From Candidatus Firestoneibacteriota bacterium (GTDB taxonomy: Bacteria; Oederibacteriota; D2-FULL-39-29): a stretch of DNA of 64,000 nt. This document shows positions 54,411 through 63,763 of this stretch, piece by piece. Position 1 is the first letter of the stretch. Every line of letters begins with the position of its first letter. Made by a program: the position numbers and the translations under genes. The notes under the pieces were generated by a model. It was given only the letters and a program-made list of their open reading frames with translations, ran no database searches and was not told the DNA's origin. The stretch spans positions 40,150-104,149 of the forward strand of contig JAPLKO010000051.1 in the NCBI GenBank assembly GCA_026388015.1. Reading direction: 5' to 3'.

Positions 54411-55137
54411 TTGCGAGTTGTGTATAGATTTAACAATATCTATATGTTTGCAATGTCGGACAATACGGTTTGTACGGTAAATTTACGCGGAACAATTGAC
54501 GGGGCAGGCGGTCACATTCATTCGGATAAACTTTCTATTGATTACAGCATAGGAAAAACAAATATCATTGTGGATGCGGGACAGGGTTGCTATATGTCGG
54601 ATTTTAGACTCCGTAAACTTTTCCGGTCGGAAAAAAGCCACTCCACTCTAACCGTGGATAAAAAATAAGTAAATCCCATAAGTTGCCCCGGTTATGATTG
54701 GTACGTCCCGGATGTGGCAGAGGCAGGTATACGCAGCCTTAATCTTAAAAATAATTGCGTTACTGTTTCACATCGCGGGTTTTCGCATCCTAAAAACGGA
54801 GGTAATTACACTAGACAAATTTGCCTTGGCGAAGACGGTGTATTAAAAATAGCAGAATAAAGTTCCCGGCAGGGGAAAGCACCTTCTTGAATGGCGTTTT
54901 GTACTGGCACCCGGGCTTTCTTTTGTATCTGACAAAACAAATGCAAAAGTAAAGATTTGCGAGGGAAAAAGGCTTTGCACAGATCTTAGCTTTGCCCCTA
55001 AGCTTGGTGTTCAAGTCAAACAGGAAAAAACAAATTACGCCTGGGAGTACGGCCGATGGTCACCGGTTAACGTTATTGTTTTGAGTACAAAAACTAAACT
55101 CCCGGTTCAAGCAGTGTTTGTCCTGAAACCGCGTTAA
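54411..55137 (+). pseudogene. Heparinase II/III-like gene remnant, with stops and a frameshift
   Basis: The C-terminal sheet domain of a heparinase II/III polysaccharide lyase can be read: YRFNNIYMFAMSDNT, GGHIHSDKLSIDYSIGK, NIIVDAGQGC and FRSEKSHSTLTVD. In-frame TAA stops follow at 54666-54668 and 54858-54860, the matching sequence continues between them (WYVPDVAEAGIRSLNL, VSHRGFSHP), and after a frameshift it resumes (HLLEWRFVLAPGLSFV, YGRWSPVNVIVLST) to a stop at 55135-55137. The N-terminal lyase toroid is missing. This is a decayed gene, followed by a short AT-rich gap (55138-55275) with possible promoter sequence for the next gene. Confidence 0.75.
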
Positions 55138-55275
55138 ATAGCAGGTGATATAACTGTATTAAACAGACCCGTAAATAGCGTTACTTTAAGCATCTTGTTT
55201 TTGATTGAAAAATCGTGAATAACAATATAATATAGTTGATGTAGCTAATATAATATATAGCCAAAAGGATAAGAC

Positions 55276-57510
55276 ATGATAAGAGTTTTTAATACAAAGA
55301 GCTTCTTAATTCTGCTTTTTATGACCTGCCTGTTTCTCTCTCCCTCGTTCGCCGAAAAAGATATAACTCCTGAAAAACTTATACTGGACCCTACATTTGA
55401 ATGTATAGGTGTGGAGGTGAATTATACGGGGGATGATAATTTTAACGCTAAAGGAAATATAAAGTACCGCGCAGTCGGGAGCGAAAAATGGCTAAACGGG
55501 CATCCTCTGATAAGAGTGAGCGATAAACCGATGGATTTACACGGGGCGGGTGCAAAGAATCCCAGGTTTTTTACCTCCATATTTTATCTTGAAGAAGATA
55601 AAGAGTATGAAGTAGAAGTTGCCTTTAAAGATCCTGACGGGGTTACCGAGCAGCTGCCTGCCGCAAAAATAAAAACCAGAAACTCTAAAGTGAAAACCGG
55701 CGGAGGCAAGAATTACTATGTAGATCCCGCGGCAAAAACCGAAGGAGACGGTAGTAAAGCAAAACCTTTTAAAACTGTTGAAGCCGCAAGCGCGGTTGTT
55801 GCCGGCCCGGGAGACACGCTTTATTTTCTTAAAGGTGTCCATTATATTAAGGGAAAAATAGGTTTTGAACAAAGCGGCGATGAAAAATCATTTTTTCATA
55901 TCAAGGGCGAGCCGGGTGCGATAATAACCGATGCGGACCCGGAGATAAGCGGGGTGGGAAAACTTAAGTGGGAACTGTATAAAAAAGATGAAAAAGGCCG
56001 GCCGGTTTACAAACTCCCGGTAAAAAATACCCAGCGGGTAATGGTTCGGAAAAAACCGGGAGATGTCTCCACGGGATACTTCCTCTGGCGCTATATGAAA
56101 GATGACGGTTGCAGAAAATCACAGCAGGGGCCGCATCGCGGGCAAAGCTTGGAACATCTGGTCGAGAACTACAACGGGATGAATGATTGCGGCGCTTTTA
56201 TTCAGGAACAGGAAACTTTATATGTCGTCCTGCCTAAAGGGTTTAACGATCCCGAAAAAGCGGATGTGCAAATCAGTCACGGCCGGTCGAACACCCAAGA
56301 AACTAATAATTCTTTTTTGGTAAGAGGTCATCATGTCCTGGTGGAAGGCCTTACCTTTGATATGACGGTTAATCTCCGGGCGGGGAAAGGGGAGTTTGTG
56401 CATTTCAGCGGTATTTCTGTTTATGGGAATAACGGCAGGGAAGGTTTATCCGTGGGTCCGAATGGCTTGATCGAGGATTCAAAATTTATATTTAATTCCA
56501 ATCATGACTGGCATCATGCTCCTCCTTCAAAAACAAGGGAAGGTAACAAGTGGGATAACTGGAGTAAAGTTAAAAACGGGGCTAACGATACAGGTTTAAT
56601 AGTGCTCGAGAGATCCGGTGTTTTTCGGTTTAACTATATTTTAGGATTTAATAACGTGATTCAATATCCCGGCGGAATGCAAAACAAAAACATAGAAATT
56701 CACAACAACTTTTTTACCCAGGTTTATGACGACTGCGTCGAGCCGGATGGACCGGCGATTAACTGGCGGGTTTATAATAATATGTTCTATAAATTCTTCA
56801 ACGGCATCAGCGATGCGCCTGTGGATATCGGTCCTTTCTTCGTAGTACGCAATATATTCTACGGATATATACAGTCGGCATTTAAAGTAAGAAACGGAGC
56901 GAGCGGACAAACTATTTATTATCACAATGCGGTGTATCCCGGGAAAGACCCGGTAATATATTCAAACGGGCAAATTCCAAAAGTTTGGCCTGTACCCATA
57001 AGCCAGCAGAATTATAACGGATGTGCATTTGCGCCTGACCAGGACGGAGACAGATGGATGCGCACCCGCAATAACATTCTTATAGGCGGATCAACTACTT
57101 ACGTATTACGAAGCAGGGACAAGAGTCCAAAGGCAAAATCCAAAGGAACAGCTTCCTCTCTCCTCTTGGACACTTTTGACTTTGATTATAACTCTCTGGC
57201 TTCCGTGAGCGGCGGAAACATATTCCGGTGCGGAGAGTCCCATTCTATAGACGGCATGCCTAAATTTGTTAATCTGGAAAAAGGTGATTTGCGTTTAGCC
57301 GGAGGCGGCGGACGCTTGAAGGATGCAGGTGAAATTATTAAAGGGATTAATGACGAAGTACCTGCTCCTTATCAATACAAAGGAGGAGGTCCGGATATCG
57401 GTGTTTATGAAGCAGATACGGAGCTCTCGCAATACGGTCCGCGCAAAAACGCGGAGAACGAATCTTTAGACGCTCCCCAAAAAACACAGAATCTAAGAAC
57501 CAAACAGTAA
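55276..57510 (+). CDS. Secreted right-handed parallel beta-helix protein
   Basis: A 744-residue exported protein with a signal peptide (FLILLFMTCLFLSPSFAEK). An N-terminal fibronectin-III-like domain (residues about 35-135) is followed by a segment starting YYVDPAAKTEGDGSKAKPFKTVEAA, the common entry to beta-helix lyases, and then a long Asn/Gly-rich helix (EDSKFIFNSNHDWHHAPPS, NIEIHNNFF, WRVYNNMFYKFF). Such proteins bind or cleave acidic polysaccharides, but no catalytic triad can be named here. It lies next to a heparinase remnant, which suggests a former polysaccharide-use locus. Confidence 0.7.
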   Translation: MIRVFNTKSFLILLFMTCLFLSPSFAEKDITPEKLILDPTFECIGVEVNYTGDDNFNAKGNIKYRAVGSEKWLNGHPLIRVSDKPMDLHGAGAKNPRFFTSIFYLEEDKEYEVEVAFKDPDGVTEQLPAAKIKTRNSKVKTGGGKNYYVDPAAKTEGDGSKAKPFKTVEAASAVVAGPGDTLYFLKGVHYIKGKIGFEQSGDEKSFFHIKGEPGAIITDADPEISGVGKLKWELYKKDEKGRPVYKLPVKNTQRVMVRKKPGDVSTGYFLWRYMKDDGCRKSQQGPHRGQSLEHLVENYNGMNDCGAFIQEQETLYVVLPKGFNDPEKADVQISHGRSNTQETNNSFLVRGHHVLVEGLTFDMTVNLRAGKGEFVHFSGISVYGNNGREGLSVGPNGLIEDSKFIFNSNHDWHHAPPSKTREGNKWDNWSKVKNGANDTGLIVLERSGVFRFNYILGFNNVIQYPGGMQNKNIEIHNNFFTQVYDDCVEPDGPAINWRVYNNMFYKFFNGISDAPVDIGPFFVVRNIFYGYIQSAFKVRNGASGQTIYYHNAVYPGKDPVIYSNGQIPKVWPVPISQQNYNGCAFAPDQDGDRWMRTRNNILIGGSTTYVLRSRDKSPKAKSKGTASSLLLDTFDFDYNSLASVSGGNIFRCGESHSIDGMPKFVNLEKGDLRLAGGGGRLKDAGEIIKGINDEVPAPYQYKGGGPDIGVYEADTELSQYGPRKNAENESLDAPQKTQNLRTKQ

Positions 57511-57681
57511 TATTTACCGAGTGATTTCAGAGTATTTCCGAAATTGCCGATAAAAACGGAGACGGATTGACGAAAGTAATAAAAACCAAAAAAAGAAAAT
57601 AATGTACCAATAATATTTGTTACTTTTTTGCGGAAAGCTGCATCTAATAATACGGTAAATTGAAAAAGTTTTAGGTAAAAA

Positions 57682-58818
57682 ATGACATTAAAAATAAAAC
57701 TAAGCTTCGGCAAGGCTCTTTTCTTTCTGCTGACATTAAACGTTTTTGTTTTTTCAGATAATTTCCAGAATGTTTATATAGGCGGGACCTCAGGTATCTA
57801 CAGCTTTCACGTTGATCTTTTGACCGGAAAGCCCGGACCGGTTGCAGTTGTCGCGGAGACGGTCAATCCGTCTTTTCTTGCCGTACATCCGAACGGCAAA
57901 ATCTTGTATGCAGTTAATGAAACGGCAGAGTTTAAGGGTGTAAAAACAGGGAGCGTGAGCGCTTTTGCTGTTGCCGCAGAGGGCAAACTGACTTTGTTAA
58001 ATCAGCAACCTTCCGGCGGAAAAAACCCCTGTCATCTTATTGTCGACCGTGCGGGGAAAAACTTACTGATTGCTAACTACAGCGGCGGCAGTTTTGAAAT
58101 TATTCCTCTGAGTATTGACGGGAGTTTAAAAGAACCGTCCTGCGTTGTTCAACATAAGGGAAAGGAAACCGAGCCGGGGAAGAAACCTTCAAAAAGCAAA
58201 TGTCACTCTATCAATCCGGATCCTTCGGATAAATACGTTTTCGTAACCGACCTGGGACTGGACCGGGTGTTCTTTTATAAGTATGACGGGGAAAAAGGGA
58301 TTGTTGCTCCGAATGATCCTCCTGCTTTACTTCTGCCTCCGAAATCAGGCCCGAGGCATTTTGCCTGGCACCCCTTTGGACGCTATGCTTATATTATAAA
58401 CGAAACAAACTCTACAATAACTGCTGCAAGTTTTGATCCTGAAAAAGGAACTCTTAAAGAGCTTCAAACGATATCAACGCTTCCTTCCGGTTTTACCGAT
58501 GAAACTGACTGCGCCGAGATACAGGTGCATCCGTCAGGTAAATTCCTTTACGGTTCTAACCGCGGGCATGACAGTATAGCCATCTTCTCTATCGATGAAA
58601 AAACAGGAAAGCTTAAAACTCTCGGATATGAACCGACGCAGGGAAAAATCCCGCGTAATTTCTGTATAGATCCCACCGGCAAGTATCTTCTTGCCGCAAA
58701 TCAAAAATCAAATAATATCGTTATATTTGCGATAGATCCTGCAACCGGCCTCCTTAAACCCACCGGAGAAAAAATAGACCTCCCCTCCCCGATGTGTATT
58801 AAGTTCTTACCTTTTTAG
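57682..58818 (+). CDS. Exported lactonase-like seven-bladed beta-propeller protein
   Basis: A 378-residue protein of the 6-phosphogluconolactonase (YbhE/Pgl)-like propeller family, with a signal peptide (FFLLTLNVFVFSD). Repeats end in typical blades: FLAVHPNGKILYAVNE, HLIVDRAGKNLLIANYSGG, FVTDLGLDRVFFYKYD, HFAWHPFGRYAYIINE, QVHPSGKFLYGSNRGHDSIA and NFCIDPTGKYLLAANQKSN. Export argues against a cytosolic pentose-phosphate role, so it may open sugar lactones outside the cell. The 171-base gap before it (57511-57681) holds no clear gene. Confidence 0.85.
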   Translation: MTLKIKLSFGKALFFLLTLNVFVFSDNFQNVYIGGTSGIYSFHVDLLTGKPGPVAVVAETVNPSFLAVHPNGKILYAVNETAEFKGVKTGSVSAFAVAAEGKLTLLNQQPSGGKNPCHLIVDRAGKNLLIANYSGGSFEIIPLSIDGSLKEPSCVVQHKGKETEPGKKPSKSKCHSINPDPSDKYVFVTDLGLDRVFFYKYDGEKGIVAPNDPPALLLPPKSGPRHFAWHPFGRYAYIINETNSTITAASFDPEKGTLKELQTISTLPSGFTDETDCAEIQVHPSGKFLYGSNRGHDSIAIFSIDEKTGKLKTLGYEPTQGKIPRNFCIDPTGKYLLAANQKSNNIVIFAIDPATGLLKPTGEKIDLPSPMCIKFLPF

Positions 58819-58852
58819 CGGTATAAAATATAAATTAAAACATAAATAAAAA

Positions 58853-58894
58853 GGAGGGCATTAACCTTCGGACGTACCTTAGGTGTGTCCCTCC
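58853..58894. other. Hairpin-containing element of unknown function
   Basis: GGAGGG and CCCTCC pair as a 6-bp stem at the ends of a 42-base segment, which also contains the palindrome CCTTAGG. No T-run follows. It lies in the 218-base gap 58819-59036 between the lactonase and YwqK-like genes; it could be a structured RNA or a degraded repeat. Confidence 0.3.
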
Positions 58895-59036
58895 ATCGTG
58901 ATTCCAATGCAGTATATCAATATAATATAAATTTGTCAAGAAGCCCCCGTAGATAAAAAATACTGGTATTTGAATAAGTACTTCTTTATAATGTATATAT
59001 GGATATTGATTTAATTATCTCGGAAGGGGTGAATTA

Positions 59037-59726
59037 ATGAAAAATATAGTTAAGACGCTGATTATTTTGTTAGTGTTTTCCGGAGTATTCCTTGCCGGTT
59101 CTGGTAAATTTGTTTTGGATGATCAAAAATGTTCTTCCGGAACAATTAAAGCAATTCAAAACGGAGTTGTTAAGGCGTTTTATGATGATGGAAAGCTAAA
59201 AGAAGAATGGACCTTTAAAGATAATAAACGCAACGGACCTGCTAAAATGTATTATAGGAACGGCCAAGTCTATTGGGAAGTAAATTATATCAACGGTAAA
59301 ATAGATGGAATGGAAAGAACTTATTATGAAAGCGGCAAGAAAGAACAAGAAAATATGTATAAAAACGGAAAATATGATGGACTCTGCACGAAATATTTTG
59401 AGGATGGAACCGTTGATAGGGATACTATATATAGAGATGGAAAAATGTCCCCGTACTATCCTCAAATAATTATCTGGATGAGCGCACTTATTATTTGGTT
59501 GGCGGGTATAATACTATTTATGAAATTAAAAGCTAAAAGAGAAGTGTTTGTATGGTATCTAATAATATGCTCTAATTTACCTGTTGTGTTGTCCAGATTA
59601 TATGAGTATAAAAGGTATAGAGACTCTTTCAGTTATGTGCAGATTGGTCTATTTGTATTGATATTAATATGTGGCGGAATAATAATAATAAAATCTTTTA
59701 AGAAAGAAAAAGCTCTTAAAAAATAA
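59037..59726 (+). CDS. YwqK/MORN-repeat membrane protein
   Basis: A 229-residue protein with an N-terminal signal or anchor (VKTLIILLVFSGVFLAGSG), four YwqK-type MORN repeats (KAFYDDGKLKEEWTFKDNKRNG, MYYRNGQVYWEVNYINGKIDG, TYYESGKKEQENMYKNGKYDG, KYFEDGTVDRDTIYRDGK, each shown in part) and three C-terminal membrane segments. These repeats form extended beta-sheets that bind proteins or lipids; the toxin-antitoxin label attached to YwqK is not supported here. A -10 box TATAAT lies at 58987-58992 and AAGGGG precedes the ATG. It resembles the first part of the fusion protein at 22281. Confidence 0.75.
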   Translation: MKNIVKTLIILLVFSGVFLAGSGKFVLDDQKCSSGTIKAIQNGVVKAFYDDGKLKEEWTFKDNKRNGPAKMYYRNGQVYWEVNYINGKIDGMERTYYESGKKEQENMYKNGKYDGLCTKYFEDGTVDRDTIYRDGKMSPYYPQIIIWMSALIIWLAGIILFMKLKAKREVFVWYLIICSNLPVVLSRLYEYKRYRDSFSYVQIGLFVLILICGGIIIIKSFKKEKALKK

Positions 59727-59781
59727 CACAATACCCCCTTTATTTAGAACCCGCTACTCGCAACATTTTCTTCTATATTTC

Positions 59782-59790
59782 TGCTATAAT
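59782..59790 (+). promoter_or_regulatory. Extended -10 promoter of ygiQ, probably leaderless
   Basis: TGCTATAAT is a perfect extended -10 box whose last base is 8 bases before the A of the ygiQ ATG. The predicted start, near 59797, lies one base before the ATG and no ribosome binding site is present. Confidence 0.65.
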
Positions 59791-59797
59791 TATACAA

Positions 59798-61528
59798 ATG
59801 TTTCTACCTACAACAGCAGAAGAAGTAAAGAAGCTTGGCTGGAAAAACCTGGACGTTATACTTGTAACCGGGGATGCTTACATTGACAGCTCTTTTATTG
59901 GAGTTGCTGTTATCGGCAAAGTACTGGTTAACGCAGGGTACAGGGTGGGGATTATCGCCCAGCCGGATGTTAACTCGGTAGAAGATATCATGCGTCTCGG
60001 GGAACCGGAGCTTTTCTGGGGGGTTACTGCAGGGGCCGTGGATTCCATGGTTGCTAACTATACGGCGCTTCTTCGTAAAAGACTGGAAGATGACTTCACT
60101 CCGGGGACTATAAATAACAAAAGACCGGAAAGAGCAACGATCGCTTACACCAATCTTATAAAACGAAACTTTAAAAACACCAAACCGATAATACTCGGAG
60201 GTTTGGAAGCCTCCCTTCGCAGAATCTCCCATTATGATTATTTTACGGATTCAATAAGACGGTCAGTTCTTTTTGATGCCAAAGCTGATATTTTAGTTTA
60301 CGGTATGGGTGAAAAAGCAATCTTAGAAATTGCTTCTGCGCTGAAAGAAGGAAAAGATTGGAAGGATGTAAAAGGAATCTGCTACCCTTCAAGCCAGACA
60401 AAATCCGGGTACCTGGAAGTATCCCCCTTTGAAGCGGTAAAAACGGATAAAAAGAAGTTCGCCGATATGTTTAAAGTATTTTATGAAAATACCGACCCGG
60501 TAACGGCAAAGTGTCTCCTTCAAAAACAGGATACGAGATATCTTATTCAAAATCCGCCCCAGCCGAATTTGACGACGCCTGAAATTGACGCCATCTATGA
60601 TCTGGATTTTGAAAGAGAGATTCACCCGTACTACAAACAAAAAGGGGAAGTGCGGGCGATGGAGACGATTAAATACTCTATTACTTCGCACCGCGGTTGT
60701 TATGGCGAGTGCAATTTTTGTTCGCTGGCCGTGCATCAGGGAACGACGGTGGTCTCAAGAAGCAGTGAATCAATAATAAAAGAAGCCGAAAACATAGCGA
60801 AGCGTGTTAACTTTAAAGGGTTCATCACGGATGTGGGCGGACCGACGGCTAATATGTACGGAATCGAATGCAAGAAAAAGCTGAAAGAGGGAAGGTGCAA
60901 GGAAAGAAAATGTGTCCACCCCGATGTTTGTCCCAAGCTAAACGTAAAGCATCTGCCCCAGCTTGAGCTCCTTAGAAAAATAGCTGCAATACCAAAAGTA
61001 AAAAAAGTGTTTATTGCCTCCGGGCTCCGTTACGATATGATAATCAACGACCGTGAGTTCGGCCTAACTTATCTGGAAGAGCTGGTAAAAGACCACGTTT
61101 CCGGTCAGTTAAAGATAGCTCCGGAGCATGTCACGGAGAAAGTGACGGAACTTATGGGTAAACCCAGAGTAAGGCACCTGAGAAAATTCAGGGAGCTTTT
61201 TGACGCCTATAATTTTAAACACAAGAAGAACCAGTTCCTTACATATTATATGATAGCTGCCCATCCGGGCTGCGAACTTGCAGATATGAAAGAGCTCAGA
61301 GCCTTTGTAAAAAGAGAGCTTAAAATGACCCCTGAACAGATACAGGTGTTCACCCCGACTCCTTCCACGTATTCCACGCTGATGTATCACACCGGCTACG
61401 ACCCCTTTACCGGCAAAGAAATTTTCGTAGAAAAAGGCCTTAAAGGCAAAAGAGAACAAAAAGATGTCATCTTCGAGTCGGTTGAAGAAAATAAATACAA
61501 GAGCCACAGAATACAAGCGGGGGACTAG
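59798..61528 (+). CDS. YgiQ family radical SAM protein
   Basis: A 576-residue cytoplasmic protein of the YgiQ (UPF0313) radical SAM family. The [4Fe-4S]/AdoMet motif is CYGECNFC (from SHRGCYGECNFCSLAVHQG, quoted in part), preceded by an N-terminal domain with LVTGDAYIDSSF and LGGLEASLRRISHYD. Later motifs FITDVGGPTANMYGI, QLKIAPEHVTEKV and FTPTPSTYSTLMYHTG are typical. The reaction of this family is not known. It is shorter than E. coli YgiQ (about 740 residues) and lacks the C-terminal extension. It is monocistronic. Confidence 0.93.
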   Translation: MFLPTTAEEVKKLGWKNLDVILVTGDAYIDSSFIGVAVIGKVLVNAGYRVGIIAQPDVNSVEDIMRLGEPELFWGVTAGAVDSMVANYTALLRKRLEDDFTPGTINNKRPERATIAYTNLIKRNFKNTKPIILGGLEASLRRISHYDYFTDSIRRSVLFDAKADILVYGMGEKAILEIASALKEGKDWKDVKGICYPSSQTKSGYLEVSPFEAVKTDKKKFADMFKVFYENTDPVTAKCLLQKQDTRYLIQNPPQPNLTTPEIDAIYDLDFEREIHPYYKQKGEVRAMETIKYSITSHRGCYGECNFCSLAVHQGTTVVSRSSESIIKEAENIAKRVNFKGFITDVGGPTANMYGIECKKKLKEGRCKERKCVHPDVCPKLNVKHLPQLELLRKIAAIPKVKKVFIASGLRYDMIINDREFGLTYLEELVKDHVSGQLKIAPEHVTEKVTELMGKPRVRHLRKFRELFDAYNFKHKKNQFLTYYMIAAHPGCELADMKELRAFVKRELKMTPEQIQVFTPTPSTYSTLMYHTGYDPFTGKEIFVEKGLKGKREQKDVIFESVEENKYKSHRIQAGD

Positions 61529-61540
61529 ACCGCCGGCTTA

Positions 61541-61568
61541 AAGTACAAAGTACAAGGTACGAAGTACA
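61541..61568. repeat. 7-bp degenerate tandem repeat
   Basis: Four near-identical 7-bp units (AAGTACA, AAGTACA, AGGTACG, AAGTACA) follow the ygiQ stop. No structural or regulatory role is evident. Confidence 0.55.
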
Positions 61569-61620
61569 AAAGTTTTACAGCAATGAGTTTTCAATATAAT
61601 AATATTACCTTAATCTAAAT

Positions 61621-61652
61621 CTTGTTAGCTTGTCGTCTTGTTATCTTGTTGC
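61621..61652. repeat. 8-bp degenerate tandem repeat
   Basis: Four units of 8 bases (CTTGTTAG, CTTGTCGT, CTTGTTAT, CTTGTTGC) lie just upstream of the methyltransferase ribosome binding site. The role is unknown; expansion or contraction could vary spacing of promoter elements. Confidence 0.5.
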
Positions 61653-61669
61653 TAATAGAAGGAGTTACA

Positions 61670-62233
61670 ATGCCACACAATCACAACCACGAAATCTTTT
61701 GCGCCGGAAAAGCCGGAAAACTTATCAGTTTTTTACGCTACATTACACAAAATCCTTACAGGATACTTCGGCCTTATGTGAAAGAAGGAATGACGGTTCT
61801 GGATTTCGGTTCGGGGCCGGGGTTTTTTTCTGTTCCTGCGACAAAGCTTGCCGGATCTTCAGGAAAAATATACGCTATAGATGTCCAGCAAGGTATGCTT
61901 GATATGCTTGTCAAATATGCGGCAAAAAAAGGTGTTTCCGGAAACATTGTTACCATAAATAATCCCGAACATGAGATTGGAATCGAACTCGAAGCCGATG
62001 TTATCCTTGCCATTTACGTAGCCCACGAAGTAAAAGACAGAGACAAGTTCTTCAAAAGCCTGCTGAAGAGATTAAAACCAACAGGTATTATTCTCCTTGC
62101 CGAGCCGAAACAAAGAGTTGAAGAAGCTGAATGGAAAGAAACCGTAGAAATTGCTAAAAGTACAGGCTTTGAAGTCTCCGGAAAGTTTAGGATGATAAAG
62201 AGCAGAACAGCAATACTCAAGAAAAGTTTGTAA
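61670..62233 (+). CDS. Class I SAM-dependent methyltransferase
   Basis: A 187-residue cytoplasmic methyltransferase. Motif I is VLDFGSGPGFFSVPA, then YAIDVQQGMLDML (motif II region), ADVILAIYVAHEVKD and GIILLAEPKQ; this is the UbiE/COQ5-like layout. The His-rich start MPHNHNHEIFCAGKAGKL could bind metal. AAGGAG precedes the ATG at 61670; an earlier in-frame start at 61622 would include the tandem repeat and is rejected. The substrate is unknown. It converges on the minus-strand synthase gene. Confidence 0.85.
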   Translation: MPHNHNHEIFCAGKAGKLISFLRYITQNPYRILRPYVKEGMTVLDFGSGPGFFSVPATKLAGSSGKIYAIDVQQGMLDMLVKYAAKKGVSGNIVTINNPEHEIGIELEADVILAIYVAHEVKDRDKFFKSLLKRLKPTGIILLAEPKQRVEEAEWKETVEIAKSTGFEVSGKFRMIKSRTAILKKSL

Positions 62234-62286
62234 AGTATCTGCTTGTCCGTGCCAGCTATCTTAAAATCTGTGTTATCAGGAGCTTG

Positions 62287-63660
62287 TCACAATCCTTTCA
62301 AAACAAGTTCCAGCAATTGCTCTTCAGAGACTCCCAAATGTTTATACTTTTTGTAGTAATCGTCTACTATGTCCTGATAATCCCTGGCGGTGTTTTCGCG
62401 GATGGCTTTTACTTTTTTAAGGGCTTTCATTATCAACTCGTCGGTAATCTCGATGCCTTTGGATTTCAGGAGCTTTTCGTTTTGTTTGAGTACGTCTTCA
62501 ACTGCGCCGGCGCCGCTGTGTTTACCGAAGACAAAACGTCTTTTGCCGCCTACTTCCTCCTCTTTGATTACCTGATATATAGAAGGGTGGATAAGTATTC
62601 CGGCGGTGTGAATTCCGGATTCATGGGCAAAAACCCCTTCCCCGATAATAGGTTCGTGAGGTTGAATGCAGATGCCGGAGGCTTTTTCGACTTCCTGTCT
62701 CAGTTCGTGAAGCATATCGTACCTGAAACCCGGAATCTCTACACCGTAAAGGTCTTTTAATATCATTACTGTCTGATGCAGGGAGGTGTTGCCGGCTCTT
62801 TCACCCAGACCGTTTGCGGTTACACCCATATAAGAAGCGCCGTGGCTCATAGCGCGTACCGTGTTTAAAGCGCTCATACCGAAGTCGTTGTGGAAATGCG
62901 CGGTCATCGGAACGCCGTTAAGCGCCTTTACCATCTTCGGAATGTAAAAGTCCACCGATTCGGGAGTGAACACCCCGCACGTATCCGAGAAACACATCCT
63001 GGTGCCGCCGGCTTTGACGCAAGCCTTTGCCCATTTTACGCCGTACTCAATATTTCCTCTGGAAGAATCCTCGGAGGCGAACTCTATCCTGGTTATACCT
63101 TTTGACCTTCCGTATTTTATGGCGTCACAAATAAGGTTGGTATTAGCTTCCCTGTAGAATTCCAAAGGAGTTTTCATCCAATCTTTTTCTGATTTGCCTT
63201 CTCTTTTTAACAGGGTCCTGCCGAGTTTATATTTTATATGCAGGTCGGAGATGGTGGAGAGGACGAGAATGGAAACATCATCCGGCTTTGCGCCTATCTC
63301 TGCAAGTGTGTTGCAAACGACATCGATATCTTTCGAATTACTCCTGCACATCGCGAGAATCTCTATATCTTTTCTTATCTCGCCTCTTTTCTGCGCCGCA
63401 ACACAAAGCTTAAGAGCCTTCTGATCGCTTTCCCCGTTTACCGGGAAAGCTACGTCCATTGTATGTACGCCCATCTTAGATAAGAACTTTGCCAGCCGGA
63501 GTTTTTGTTCAGGAGAGAATATAACTCCCGGCATCTGCTCGCCGTCCCGGAGAGTATCGTCATAAATCCTTATCTTGTCCGGCTTAGGAAATTTTAAATG
63601 CTTGGTGAACTTTTTAGGATCGTTTATCAGCTTGCTTAAAGGCTCTCTGAACTTTATCAT
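62287..63660 (-). CDS. Re-citrate synthase / homocitrate synthase-like DRE-TIM enzyme
   Basis: A 457-residue cytoplasmic enzyme of the DRE-TIM metallolyase superfamily, which condenses acetyl-CoA with a 2-oxo acid. Motifs: IYDDTLRDGEQMPGVIFSP (metal and base residues), CRSNSKDID, AHFHNDFGMSALNTV (the HxH metal site) and ANGLGERAGNTSLHQ, with GVFAHESGIHTAGIL. The DDTLRDGEQMPGV form and the length (no LeuA allosteric domain) resemble, from memory, the clostridial Re-citrate synthase more than 2-isopropylmalate synthase; homocitrate or citramalate synthase remain possible. AGGAGAT precedes the ATG. It lies downstream of the RuBisCO gene on the same strand. Confidence 0.8.
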   Translation of the reverse strand: MIKFREPLSKLINDPKKFTKHLKFPKPDKIRIYDDTLRDGEQMPGVIFSPEQKLRLAKFLSKMGVHTMDVAFPVNGESDQKALKLCVAAQKRGEIRKDIEILAMCRSNSKDIDVVCNTLAEIGAKPDDVSILVLSTISDLHIKYKLGRTLLKREGKSEKDWMKTPLEFYREANTNLICDAIKYGRSKGITRIEFASEDSSRGNIEYGVKWAKACVKAGGTRMCFSDTCGVFTPESVDFYIPKMVKALNGVPMTAHFHNDFGMSALNTVRAMSHGASYMGVTANGLGERAGNTSLHQTVMILKDLYGVEIPGFRYDMLHELRQEVEKASGICIQPHEPIIGEGVFAHESGIHTAGILIHPSIYQVIKEEEVGGKRRFVFGKHSGAGAVEDVLKQNEKLLKSKGIEITDELIMKALKKVKAIRENTARDYQDIVDDYYKKYKHLGVSEEQLLELVLKGL

Positions 63661-63763
63661 CCTATCTCCTGTAAAATAAGTTTATAATGTTCGTAAAGTA
63701 AAATCATTGAAGCTATATTTGTTGTTTCTTTTTCGAGTTTGCACTATCTATCTTTTTTGTTTT

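Noticed and set aside
54666..54860. Recoding of in-frame TAA codons in the heparinase-like frame
   Set aside because: TAA acts as a normal stop throughout the window, and a frameshift also occurs downstream, so gene decay explains the pattern better.
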